A stretch of DNA of 28,710 nucleotides from an uncultured Candidatus Altimarinota bacterium (GTDB lineage: Bacteria; Patescibacteriota; Gracilibacteria; BD1-5; UBA2023), in assembly GCA_938036655.1 (NCBI GenBank), contig CALHQS010000022.1, positions 1 to 28,710 of the forward strand, in the 5' to 3' direction. Positions 1 to 8,172 of the stretch are shown one piece after another. The position numbers were made by a program, and so were the translations under genes. Position 1 is the stretch's first letter. Every line of letters begins with the position of its first letter. Under the pieces are notes generated by a model, which did not search any database, was not told where the DNA came from, and saw only the letters and a program-made list of their open reading frames with translations.

Positions 1-56
1 AGGTTTTTGGCCTGCACACAATATGGGCAGTAATCTTTTGTATAAATTGTTACCAT
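1..56 (-). CDS. Glutaredoxin (N-terminal fragment, cut by window edge)
   Basis: Only the first 18 codons are inside the window. They read MVTIYTKDYCPYC followed by VQAKNL, which is the first beta strand and the CPYC redox active site of a glutaredoxin (thiol-disulfide exchange with glutathione or a similar thiol, cytosolic). The ATG is at 56-54. The gene lies 51 nt downstream of the histidine kinase stop on the same strand, and the gap holds a TTTGTACAAA palindrome shared with the korB upstream region. Family assignment rests on a short but very characteristic segment. NrdH-like redoxins are the main alternative. Confidence 0.75.
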   Translation of the reverse strand, partial: MVTIYTKDYCPYCVQAKN

Positions 57-74
57 AAAAATAAGTTATTAAAT

Positions 75-101
75 TTTGTACAAATATTAAACTATAATTG
101 C
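75..101. promoter_or_regulatory. Palindromic element upstream of glutaredoxin, shared with korB
   Basis: The 10-bp perfect palindrome TTTGTACAAA (75-84) is followed by ATATTAAACTATAATTG. The same 26 bp with one mismatch recurs at 23733-23758 upstream of korB. It lies 19-45 nt before the glutaredoxin ATG. Operator or promoter function is inferred from recurrence, symmetry and position. No regulator is identified. Confidence 0.5.
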
Positions 102-107
102 TCGTTT

Positions 108-1283
108 TTATTTTGGAAAAATAATTCTAATTTCTGTTCATTCGTCAACTTGGCTCTGAATTTTAATATCCCAATCATACAATTTGAGAATTTTGTCAAC
201 AAGTGTCATGCCAATACCCGATCCAGCAATCGAAGAATTTTGATTAATTCGATAAAAACGATCAAAAATTCGATCAATATCATCTTTCGCCATTCCGATC
301 CCCGTATCACGAATGGTGAAAATATTTTTCTCAGAAGAAATCATTACTCGCCCATTTTCTTTATTGTATTTTATCGCATTTTCCAGCAAGTTTCGAATCA
401 AAATCGAAAGATGTTTTTCGCTCGCAGAAACATAAAAATCCTTCGTCAAATTATTTTCAATAGTGACATTTTTGATATTTTTGGCACGAAAAATTTCAGA
501 TTCAATAATTGGTAAAATATTCGTTTTTTTATTTTTTTCAGGAATTTTGAGGTCTGCAAGCTCTAGCAATCCGCTAATAGACTCATTCATCGCGTCGATC
601 GTATCCAAACTACTTTCGACCAACTCATAATCCATCTTCGGGCTATCGCGCAAAATCTGCAAATTTCCAGAAATAATTGCGAGCGGAGTCTTGAGTTCGT
701 GACCAGCATCGTGAACAAAATGTGTCATTGTATCAATATTTTCACGAACTGGCAAAAGCGTCCGACGAATATGAAAACGCATCAAAAACCACAACGGAAA
801 AATCAAAAGTATATCAAGCAACAAAAATCGAATCGCATCACGCTGCATCGTGTGAAGATTGATCCGAGGTCGTGTAAAGAAAAAAGTTGTAACATTATTT
901 TGCTGAACGCGCCGTACAATATAATCATCCGCATACGCCATATGATTTGAGCTTTCGTCAATATCTTCCAGCGTATCTTCATCCAAAATATCTGAAATAT
1001 TTTCAATCGTCAAATTTCGAATTTGTGAACTCAGAATTTGCCCTTCAGCATTCGTTTGAATCGCTTCAATTCCTATCACGAAAGAAACGGCCTGCGGTGA
1101 TAGAATCGTCTTATGATTCACGAGTGAATTAGTTTCCTTGATGAAATTTTCTTCGTGTGTTTGTATTTCAATAAAATAACGAGTAACGAGGAAAACTCCT
1201 TCAAAAACCATCAAGAAAATGAGCGCACCAATTACAAAACTTGCGACCAACTTTCTCTCACTCGATTTGAGATAATCCTTCAT
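108..1283 (-). CDS. Membrane sensor histidine kinase of a two-component system
   Basis: The 391-residue protein has TM helices at about 13-34 and 152-170 flanking a roughly 115-residue extracytoplasmic sensor region. The dimerisation domain follows with H-box DAGHELKTPL (phospho-acceptor His about 195), then an HATPase domain with N-box LLENAIKYN, G1 DTGIGM, F-box FDRFYR and G2 GSGIGMTLV. Under the standard code it would stop at a TGA (138-140). Reading it as Gly restores the family's C-terminal strand, G-TEIRIIFP, and the true TAA is at 108-110. It starts 6 nt after the response regulator stop, so regulator and kinase form one operon, regulator first. The sensed signal is unknown. EnvZ/PhoR-like HisKA class is likely. 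Confidence 0.93.
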
Positions 1284-1289
1284 AATGGA

Positions 1290-1955
1290 TTAAAAAAGTT
1301 CTTTGATAGCATATCCGTAACCCTTTCGTGTTTCAATAATTCCAGGAATTTTTTTGCGGAGATATCCGATATACACTTCGACCACTTTCCCTTCTTCAAA
1401 ATTATCGTAAATTCCCCAAACTTTTTCCATCAATTCTGATTTTGGAATATGATATCCGCGATGTGTAGCAAAATAATGTAAAAGTGCGAATTCTTTCTTT
1501 GAAAAATGAATTTCCTGTCCAGCAAAATAAACCATTCGGTGCTGTGCGTCGATTTCCAATTTTCCAATTTTAATGGTTTCAGTAGATTTATTGGACTGAC
1601 CGCGACGACCAAGCGCACGAATGCGAGCCACCAATTCTCGGTAATCGCACGGCTTTGTTAAATAATCGTCCGCACCATAATCAAGTCCTGCGACAATATC
1701 TTCCTGAGTTGCTCGCGAAGTAAGCATAATAATAGGAGTTGTATTACCTTCTGCGCGAAGTTTTCGACACACATCAATCCCGCTCATTTTTGGAAGAGAA
1801 ATATCCAAAATGATTACATCATAATTTCCTTGAATCGCTTCAATATAACCAGATTCACCATCTGTACGAAGCGTACAAGCAATATCTTCATTCGCCAAAT
1901 AACGAACAACCGTTTGTGCAAGCGCAACTGTATCTTCAATCAAAAGAGTATGCAT
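1290..1955 (-). CDS. OmpR/PhoB-family response regulator
   Basis: A cytoplasmic transcription factor of 221 residues. The receiver domain has acidic pocket residues E7/D8, phospho-acceptor D51 (IILDISLPKMSG), the T/S switch at LTS (about 79-80) and K101 (LTKP). A winged-helix Trans_reg_C domain covers about 125-221, with the typical end RKGYGYAI. Length matches the family. It is cotranscribed with the kinase immediately downstream, which should be its cognate partner. No in-frame TGA is used. Target genes are unknown; the adjacent envelope polysaccharide genes are candidates only by proximity. Confidence 0.95.
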   Translation of the reverse strand: MHTLLIEDTVALAQTVVRYLANEDIACTLRTDGESGYIEAIQGNYDVIILDISLPKMSGIDVCRKLRAEGNTTPIIMLTSRATQEDIVAGLDYGADDYLTKPCDYRELVARIRALGRRGQSNKSTETIKIGKLEIDAQHRMVYFAGQEIHFSKKEFALLHYFATHRGYHIPKSELMEKVWGIYDNFEEGKVVEVYIGYLRKKIPGIIETRKGYGYAIKELF

Positions 1956-2000
1956 AATAAAAAATTTAAAAAATAATGAGAATTTTTCGTAACCTTAAAT

Positions 2001-2006
2001 ATTATA
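2001..2006 (-). promoter_or_regulatory. Candidate -10 box of the two-component operon
   Basis: TATAAT on the minus strand lies 45 nt upstream of the response regulator ATG. A -35 is not clear; TTATCA at 2031-2026 gives a 19-nt spacer. Inferred from consensus only. Confidence 0.35.
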
Positions 2007-2054
2007 TTTAAAAAAGGTAAATTTTTGATAAGTATTTTTAACTTTTTTCGGAAA

Positions 2055-2080
2055 AATAAAATCCTCGAAAGGATTTTATT
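2055..2080 (-). terminator. Rho-independent terminator after the deacetylase gene
   Basis: A perfect 10-bp stem (AATAAAATCC / GGATTTTATT) with a 6-nt loop, followed on the minus strand by T-rich sequence. It sits 5 nt after the deacetylase stop codon. Confidence 0.85.
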
Positions 2081-2085
2081 CGATT

Positions 2086-3561
2086 TTAATGACAACGACG
2101 CATAGAAAAACATACTTGTCCCGGCAAAAATGTTTCGTTTGGATAATATTTTTCGTACAATTCTGAAACGGTCAAAAATTCGTATCACTGCGCTCGTAAG
2201 CGGTCAATAAGCGCAGGAATCGTATCAACCGAAGTTTTATGAATATCGTGAAATAGAATAATCGCACCATCATGAACCTGCGAAAGTGCTGTACGAAGAT
2301 TTTTTTCAACATTTCGATTTTTCCAATCCAACGAATCCACCGACCACATAAGAATCGTTTTGTCGACTGCTTTTTTTACATTTTCATCATACGCACCATA
2401 CGGAGGGCGGAATAATTTTGGTTTTTGATGAATCGCATTTTCAAATGCCAAATCAGTTTTTTGCTGATCAGTACGCATTTGTTGTTTTGACATTTTGTTA
2501 TACGCCTTATGATCCCACGAATGACTCGCGATTTCGTGACCTTCACTCTGAGCACGCTGCACAACGACTGGATAGCGCTCAACATTTTGACCAAGCATAA
2601 AAAATGTCGCTTTTACTCATTTTGCCTTGAGTGTATCGAGCAAATTAAGGGTAAAATCCTTGTGCGGACCATCATCAAACGTGAGTGCGACATATTTTTT
2701 CCCATCGCTTGACACGCCAGCTTGCGTCTTTTTTTCTGGGATTTTTTTCTCAACTTTTGGCTCCAAGAAAATATTTTCTTTCAAATTTTCGTACGGAATT
2801 TCAATTTCTACCACAACTGGTAAATCACCATTTTTTTCAGCAAAAATCTCGGACGGCAAGAAAAATTGAATATTTTTACCAGAAAAAGCAAATTGTGGTT
2901 CAGTCAAATATGACACCAAATTTTGTTGCAACGCATTCAAATCATGCGTTTTTTGATTTGGATATTTCGTCTGAAAAGCGTGCAAAATTTTGTCGGTCAA
3001 ATCCGTTGTTTTTTCAGTATTTATAAGCGATGCGCCGGAGAGAAATTTCCCAGAATTCTGCAATAGAAATGTTTCTTTATGGATTTCTTTGGTCGCGCCA
3101 TCCGTCAAATGTGATTTAATAGAATAAATCACAGATCCGATATTATTCCCATCAGAAAGGGAAAAATCCGCAGTATAGCCAGCAACCGCAAGACTTCAGG
3201 ATTCTGTCGGAATCGTGGAAAGTGAAGTAATTTTTCGACGAACATTTGAAAGAATCTCAATATTTTGAATTTCGCTGAAATTTGGGTATTCAATGTAAAA
3301 TCTTGGCGAAAAATGTGGTTCAGATTTAAAAGTTTTGATATCTTCAATTTCTGTCGCGCCTGTGAAAAAACTTCCTGAATAATTGAGGCTCGATGCTAGT
3401 CAACCCGAATACACAAAATCGCCATTTTCAGACCAATACATCACACGTTTTTCTGTTTCTAGCGCTGAAGATGAGTGAAAAATCGGTGAAAAAAACCAAA
3501 AAATCCCAATCACACAGAGCGCAATGCAGGCTGTCAAAAATCAAAAAACTTTGGTGCTCAT
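2086..3561 (-). CDS. Membrane-anchored polysaccharide deacetylase, PdaC-like
   Basis: The 491-residue protein has an N-terminal signal anchor (MSTKVFGFLTACIALCVIGI). A middle region ending in FFLPSEIFAEKNG...VVVEIEIPY resembles the DUF3298/RsiV domain of Bacillus PdaC. The NodB domain starts near residue 288: TFDDGP (about 294-299, metal-binding Asp), the metal-His motif HSWDH, RPPYGAYDE, VDSLDW and ILFHDIH. It should remove N-acetyl groups from cell-wall or exported GlcNAc polymers outside the membrane. Five in-frame TGAs (3541, 3400, 3196, 2617, 2185) split it into pieces under the standard code. As Gly they give the conserved AKGVKATFF and the C-terminal GYEFLTVSEL. The start is the first ATG of the frame, directly before the hydrophobic segment. 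Confidence 0.9.
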
Positions 3562-3696
3562 AAATCAAAAAACATTGTAAGTACAGTATATAAATTCAGT
3601 TTAAGGAAACTTTAAAAAAAGCAAATTTTTTTCAAAAAATTTGTAAAAAAATAAAAAATCACTACACTACAAACAATCTTTTTTACTTTTATTTAT

Positions 3697-4047
3697 ATGG
3701 ACATTCAACCATTTCTCGAAGCTACTTTTTCACCGTATATTTCCGATCCAAAGTGGTACCCATTCATCCTCATCGGAATCGCGCTTTTGGTACTTTTTTT
3801 GCTCTTTTTGATATTTTTGTATATTCGTAGTTTTTTGAGTTGGCTTTTTGGTGTTAATGAACTCATTCGGATTGGACGCGAGCAAAATCACCTTCTCAAT
3901 GAACTTATTACCATCCAGAGCGAACAACAAGAACTTCTTCAAGCATTATTTGTTGAAAATTCTCAAGAAATCGAAGAAAATATCGACGAAGAAGCCGATG
4001 AAGAACATAACGAAGAAACCTCCTCGGAAGAAATTTCAAAAAAATAA
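3697..4047 (+). CDS. Small membrane protein with coiled coil and acidic tail
   Basis: Not recognised as a known family. The 116 residues contain one long hydrophobic helix (about 21-50, rich in L, F and I). Then follows an amphipathic, Gln/Glu-rich stretch (REQNHLLNELITIQSEQQEL) typical of a coiled coil, and a strongly acidic tail (about 90-112) ending in Lys. It is transcribed divergently from the deacetylase and converges on the PEGA-protein gene, with a shared terminator at its stop. It could be a small envelope scaffold, which is inference only. The coding call is supported by the clean frame, the ATG and the terminator. Confidence 0.7.
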   Translation: MDIQPFLEATFSPYISDPKWYPFILIGIALLVLFLLFLIFLYIRSFLSWLFGVNELIRIGREQNHLLNELITIQSEQQELLQALFVENSQEIEENIDEEADEEHNEETSSEEISKK

Positions 4048-4065
4048 GAGAGAAATCTCTTATTT
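4042..4065. terminator. Bidirectional terminator between convergent genes
   Basis: Perfect 10-bp stem AAATAAGAGA / TCTCTTATTT with a GAAA tetraloop, A-rich on one side and T-rich on the other. It overlaps the stop of the plus-strand gene and lies 1 nt before the stop of the minus-strand gene. Confidence 0.85.
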
Positions 4066-4066
4066 T

Positions 4067-5422
4067 TTATTGCGGATTTTTGAGTGGGTCACGCCAGTCG
4101 GCAATCCAAATTCCGTCTTCTTTTTCGTAAAGCGCAAAAGTATCACCAATCGCCAAAATTTTTCCATCAACAATCCATTCTAATTTTTCACTTTCTCGAT
4201 AAAAAAACAAAAGTGAGTTGCGAGTTTTGAGGAAAAAATTACGGTCTTTTTCATAAATTCGAATATTTTCCAGCTCGACATTTTCAGGAATTTTGAGATA
4301 TTGTCCGTGTTTTTTTGTGTGTGTATCAATCAAAACAAGTTTTTTGGCATCATTTTTTGTACCAATTATTGCGAGTTCACGTCCCATATGTTGCACAAAA
4401 TCAATTTTTTCAAAATCCAAATTGAAGTCAAGAATTTTCAAATTGAGTGGGTCAATACCGACGAATGTGGCACCACTATTCGTATACCAATCGCCTGACA
4501 TTTCAAAAAAATTCGTTCCTTCAAGACTCGCGCCCGTGAGTGCAAAACTTTTCGTATTTCCAGATTTGAGGTCGCCAACAATAATATTTTTTTCACCTTT
4601 GAGAAAATTTTTCCCATGCATCAGCACGCCCGTAAAAATATTCCCACCTTCCGTAATGGCACTCTGATTTTCCTCACAATGAATCAGGCCATTTTGATAA
4701 TTCGGATTTGGACAATTATTGAGAAACTTTTTGACGGCTAGATTTGTATTTGGAAGCCATTTTTCGTCAATTTGACTATACTCAATAAGCGTTCCACCAG
4801 ACAAAAATTTTCCACCACCAATATGATCGTAATTTACTTTTGAAATACGAGTTGGTTTTTCAAAATTCTTCTGATACAAAAGCATTCCGCTCGATGAATA
4901 TCCAATCCACGAGTTATCGCCAATCGAGACAATTCGCCCATCCTGAACTTTCGGAAAAAGCGAATATTTTGGTGTTTTAAGAAGCGAAATATCGTCAATA
5001 TAGAAATTTTTTTCTTCCGTAATACTAAAATTCATTTCCGCCGCAATATAGCCATCATGAAAGATTTCAAGCAAATAATCACCATAATCAATTCTCGGCT
5101 TGCTGTCATTGGAATATGGCTCATGATTGAGATAAATCTGTGAATCGCGCGGAAAAACCTTTACATTCACAATTCAAAAAGAATTAAATGTAATCAAATT
5201 TTTAGCAAAAGAACCTGTTTGCGTAGTACCAGAAACAGATTTTTCCGTTTCAGAAATAATATTTCCCGATTGCGACAAAATATTATTCCAATTGAGATTG
5301 ATCGAAATATATTTTCCCTTGAAGAAAAAATAGAGAAGCGTTGCGAATGCAAACACCAAAATCCAGAAAAATAATTTCCGGCGTTTTCGGCGTTTGATTT
5401 CTTGAAAATACGATTCGAGCAT
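4067..5422 (-). CDS. Membrane-anchored PEGA-like / beta-propeller-like protein
   Basis: A 451-residue protein with a basic start (IKRRKRRK) and one TM helix (about 18-35), so the bulk is probably extracytoplasmic. Residues about 84-150 (VNVKVFPRDSQIYLN ... GDYLLEIFHDGYI) match the pattern of a PEGA domain. The remainder is repetitive beta-strand sequence with recurring G/D turns, like a degenerate propeller. One TGA (5174-5176) joins two apparent ORFs through NSFGIVNVKV. The gene follows the glycosyltransferase with 8 nt between them, so the pair is likely cotranscribed and may act together in surface glycan assembly (inference). No enzymatic motif is visible. Confidence 0.8.
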
Positions 5423-5430
5423 AAAAAAGT

Positions 5431-6918
5431 TTAAGATTTTTTGGATTTTCGTTCCATTTTTTGTGTGGTGTCAAAGCCATCAATTCGCTTATTAAAAAAG
5501 AGGCGAATTTGGCTTTCAAGTGCAGGAATTGAAAACATTGTCAGTGTCAAAAATGGGAGCGCGAGCCACTGGAAAAAATTGAAAATATAATTGTACCAAC
5601 GAAATTCGACATATCGACGCATAATATGAATCGACAAAAGGCTCGGAATGATAACCGTTGATACCAAAATAGTAAAAATAATTGAGGTGGCAATTGGAAC
5701 AGTAAAAGCCGCGAGCGACTGATCAATGGAGTAAATCACACCTGGAACATATCCGATAAATAACATCATTAAAGGACCGCCCGCCCAAAAAAGATGATTG
5801 AGAATGAGATATCCCGTTTTTCGAAATTTTTCACGGAACGGAATTTTTTTATTTTTAATCATTTCTGGAATCACATATTCCACATCCGTACAACCCCACG
5901 ACCACCGACGAAGCTGTTTGTATTGGGATTTTACAGTGCGTGTCATAGAAATTTCATCCACCAAATCCATTTCACAAATTGCAGGCGTTGGAATAATTCG
6001 AAACATCCCATTCCAACCAAAATACGCGCGCCAATATTGCAATCCATCTTCCACAATCGAAGTTCGTGACCAATAATCCGCTTTGTGAAGGCATTCAAGC
6101 GTCTGTCCATACACCGCAAAATTGCGATAAAATTCTGGATTTTGGCTTTCCAAAAATTGCCAAAGCGTCGTCCCAATCGCAATAATTCGCGCAAAAAATG
6201 TTCCTTCATGCCAATTATTTGAATACAACGGTGTATATTGATAAATCGCCTGGCTTCGATAATCGGTTGCCAAAAATGTTGCCGTAATAATAGAGAAAAA
6301 TTTTTTCTCCACTTTTGTGTCGGTATCAATCGTTGAAACAAAAGTATTTTTTGGATCAAGTTTTGTCATTTTTTCATATTCCTTGATCGCGTAAGTAATG
6401 TTGGAACCCTTCACCTTTCCTTCTCCTTCGAGGTTTTCTGGATGCACAATATTAATAATTCGAATTCCAGAATTTTTATATTTTTCTACAATATACTGGG
6501 CATGTTCAGTTGCTGTCGGAACGCGCGCCTCGGTCGCAAGCAAAACCGTAATATTTTCACGATAGCGATATTCTGTTTGTACCAGCGAAATTACATTATC
6601 TTCAATCACATTTCGTGGCTCAGTATAGATCGGGACAATCACGATGTGTTCGAGATTTTTCGCACCATTTTCGATGAGTTCATTTTTAGAAAAATCTGTT
6701 TTTTCAATTTGCAAAAGTCTTCGATACGACTTGAAAATATGATGATAGCTTCCAAAAACTCGAATTGTCCAATACGCAATATAAAAAGCGATGAAAAATA
6801 GCCCCAAATCATAATTGATATTGATCAAAATGAATGGCAAACAAAACACAAAAATAAGCGACAACAAAGGGATTTTCGGGAGCCAGAATTCAAGCGTGAA
6901 AAATTTGGATTTTTGCAT
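5431..6918 (-). CDS. Processive family 2 membrane glycosyltransferase
   Basis: The 495-residue protein has N-terminal TM helices (about 14-55) and a cytosolic GT-A domain. Seen are IVIVPIYTEP at the nucleotide-binding start, the STIDTDTKV aspartates (DxD-like), VEDGLQYW (the ED motif) and QYKQLRRWSWG (the Q-x-x-R-W signature of processive synthases). A C-terminal block of four or so TM helices follows. This is the architecture of BcsA/HasA-type synthases without a PilZ domain, so it should polymerise or transfer a sugar from a nucleotide-sugar at the membrane. The substrate cannot be told. It is first in an operon with the PEGA-like gene, and a polysaccharide deacetylase is nearby. Confidence 0.85.
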   Translation of the reverse strand: MQKSKFFTLEFWLPKIPLLSLIFVFCLPFILININYDLGLFFIAFYIAYWTIRVFGSYHHIFKSYRRLLQIEKTDFSKNELIENGAKNLEHIVIVPIYTEPRNVIEDNVISLVQTEYRYRENITVLLATEARVPTATEHAQYIVEKYKNSGIRIINIVHPENLEGEGKVKGSNITYAIKEYEKMTKLDPKNTFVSTIDTDTKVEKKFFSIITATFLATDYRSQAIYQYTPLYSNNWHEGTFFARIIAIGTTLWQFLESQNPEFYRNFAVYGQTLECLHKADYWSRTSIVEDGLQYWRAYFGWNGMFRIIPTPAICEMDLVDEISMTRTVKSQYKQLRRWSWGCTDVEYVIPEMIKNKKIPFREKFRKTGYLILNHLFWAGGPLMMLFIGYVPGVIYSIDQSLAAFTVPIATSIIFTILVSTVIIPSLLSIHIMRRYVEFRWYNYIFNFFQWLALPFLTLTMFSIPALESQIRLFFNKRIDGFDTTQKMERKSKKS

Positions 6919-6993
6919 TATGGTTTTTTGGAAATAAAATTTTCATCAAAATTTTGAAGCTCAAAAATCGTGAAGAAAAATATTTTTTGCATA

Positions 6994-7025
6994 ATATATT
7001 GAAAAAAGCAAAAAAATCAATATAT
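6994..7025. repeat. Inverted repeat in divergent promoter region
   Basis: Perfect 9-bp inverted repeat ATATATTGA / TCAATATAT separated by 14 nt. It lies between the divergent glycosyltransferase and rsmG genes and ends 8 nt before the rsmG ATG. It may be an operator or a weak hairpin. In such AT-rich DNA chance is possible. Confidence 0.4.
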
Positions 7026-7032
7026 TCTCGAT

Positions 7033-7677
7033 ATGGATCATTTTAATATTTTTCTCAAACATCATTTTGAGCTTTCCAATGCGGAAAAAACGCAATTTGA
7101 AAAATTTTTGGAACTTTTTCAGAGTTACAACTCTCACACCAATTTGTCCGCAATTCGCGATGCAGAAGGCATTATCGAAAAACATTTTATAGATTCGATT
7201 TATGGCGCGACAATTCTTCATGAATTAGGCCTTACGAACGGAAGAATGCTCGATATCGGCTCTGGTGGTGGCTTTCCTGGCATTCCTCTCAAAATTGTTT
7301 GCCCAGAATTGGATGTGACCTTGCTTGATAGCGTCGGGAAAAAAGTTCGGGCGATGAATTTTTTCATTGAAAATCTTGGCCTTCAAAATATTTCTGCTAT
7401 ACAAGAGCGAGCAGAGATACTCGCCAAAAATCCTGATTTTGCTGGTAAATTCGATATTATCACATCGCGCGCAACAGCATACATTGATGATATTTTAACA
7501 TGGGCAAAGCCATTTTTGAAAAAATGAGGAAAAATTTTGCTCTACAAAATGCCGTCCGACGAAGAAAAAAAATCTCGTGATAAAATTTTGAAAAAATTGG
7601 GGCTCAAAATGGATGCAGAATTTGAATATTTTCTTGGAGAAAAAAATCGCGTCATTTATGTTTTTTCTCATAAATAA
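7033..7677 (+). CDS. rsmG: 16S rRNA (guanine-527-N7) methyltransferase RsmG
   Basis: The 214-residue protein has the standard length for RsmG, which methylates G527 of 16S rRNA using S-adenosylmethionine. Motifs are YNSHTNLSAI near the N terminus, EKHFIDSI, and the SAM-binding loop LDIGSGGGFPGIPL (about 74-87), then LLDSVGKK and ITSRA. An in-frame TGA at 7525-7527 reads as the first Gly of KKGGKILLYK, exactly where the family has Gly-Gly/Gly-Lys. The real TAA is at 7675-7677. It stands alone upstream of the tRNA array. Confidence 0.96.
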
Positions 7678-7739
7678 AATAACGCATCAGCCAAAATTTT
7701 GATACAAAAATCGGTTTTTAAAAAAAGTCGAAAAAAGTT

Positions 7740-7767
7740 TTGACAATCAAAAAAATTTTTATACAAT
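7740..7767 (+). promoter_or_regulatory. Promoter of the tRNA array
   Basis: TTGACA (7740-7745), a 16-nt spacer and TACAAT (7762-7767), close to the sigma-70-type consensus. It is 27 nt upstream of the tRNA-Gly gene. It is the strongest promoter match in the window, as expected for stable RNA. Confidence 0.8.
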
Positions 7768-7794
7768 GCGTGCACTTCCTCAAGAGAAGTTCAA

Positions 7795-7870
7795 GCAGGC
7801 GTAGCTCAATGGCTAGAGTCTCTGCCTTCCAAGCAGACTGTTGTGGGTTCGAGTCCCATCGCCTGCTCCA
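7795..7870 (+). tRNA. tRNA-Gly (anticodon UCC)
   Basis: Acceptor GCAGGCG pairs with CGCCTGC. The anticodon stem TCTGC/GCAGA encloses loop CTTCCAA, so the anticodon is UCC and reads GGA. The T loop is GGTTCGAGTCC and CCA is encoded at 7868-7870. This is the ordinary Gly tRNA. The UCA-anticodon Gly tRNA needed to read UGA is not in this window. Confidence 0.96.
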
Positions 7871-7894
7871 TTATTTTGGAGTATTCCGAATCTC

Positions 7895-7971
7895 GGGCGT
7901 ATAGCTCAGCTGGTTAGAGCGCTACACTGATAATGTAGAGGTCCCTGGTTCAAGTCCAGGTATGCCCACCA
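7895..7971 (+). tRNA. tRNA-Ile (anticodon GAU)
   Basis: Acceptor GGGCGTA/TATGCCC, anticodon stem CTACA/TGTAG with loop CTGATAA (GAU), T arm CCTGG-TTCAAGT-CCAGG, and encoded CCA. Confidence 0.96.
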
Positions 7972-7984
7972 TTTTTTCGGATAT

Positions 7985-8061
7985 CGGAGACTGGCGCAAT
8001 TGGCTAGCGCACATGCTTTGGGAGCATGGGGTTGTGAGTTCGAGTCTCGCGTCTCCGACCA
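7985..8061 (+). tRNA. tRNA-Pro (anticodon UGG)
   Basis: Acceptor CGGAGAC/GTCTCCG, anticodon stem CATGC/GCATG with loop TTTGGGA (UGG), encoded CCA. Third of four clustered tRNA genes. Confidence 0.95.
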
Positions 8062-8097
8062 TTTTTTTAAATTATCCCTAGATCGCTGTAATATTAT

Positions 8098-8172
8098 GGC
8101 GCTATCGTCTAGTGGTTAGGACAACGGGTTTTCATCCCGTAAACCGGAGTTCGATTCTCCGTAGCGCTACCA
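8098..8172 (+). tRNA. tRNA-Glu (anticodon UUC), integration target
   Basis: Acceptor GGCGCTA/TAGCGCT (one G-T pair), anticodon stem ACGGG/CCCGT with loop TTTTCAT (UUC), T arm CGGAG-TTCGATT-CTCCG, encoded CCA at 8170-8172. The gene is intact. Its 3' end is the left border of the integrated element, and the recombinase frame on the other strand reads back into it, ending at a TAG (8111-8109) inside the D arm. Confidence 0.96.

Noticed and set aside
1940..2188. Possible 82-residue minus-strand ORF between the response regulator and the deacetylase
   Set aside because: It overlaps the deacetylase end and spans the terminator and -10 box. Composition is just translated AT-rich spacer.
3624..3660. 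A/T hairpin CAAATTTTT / AAAAATTTG between divergent genes as a terminator
   Set aside because: It lies upstream of both divergent genes and has no GC stem; simple A/T runs explain it.
8109..8172. Treating the recombinase tail over tRNA-Glu as a pure annotation artefact
   Set aside because: Antisense-tRNA peptides are a common artefact, but here the frame is continuous with a genuine recombinase and no earlier TAA/TAG exists, so the overlap is real on this sequence.
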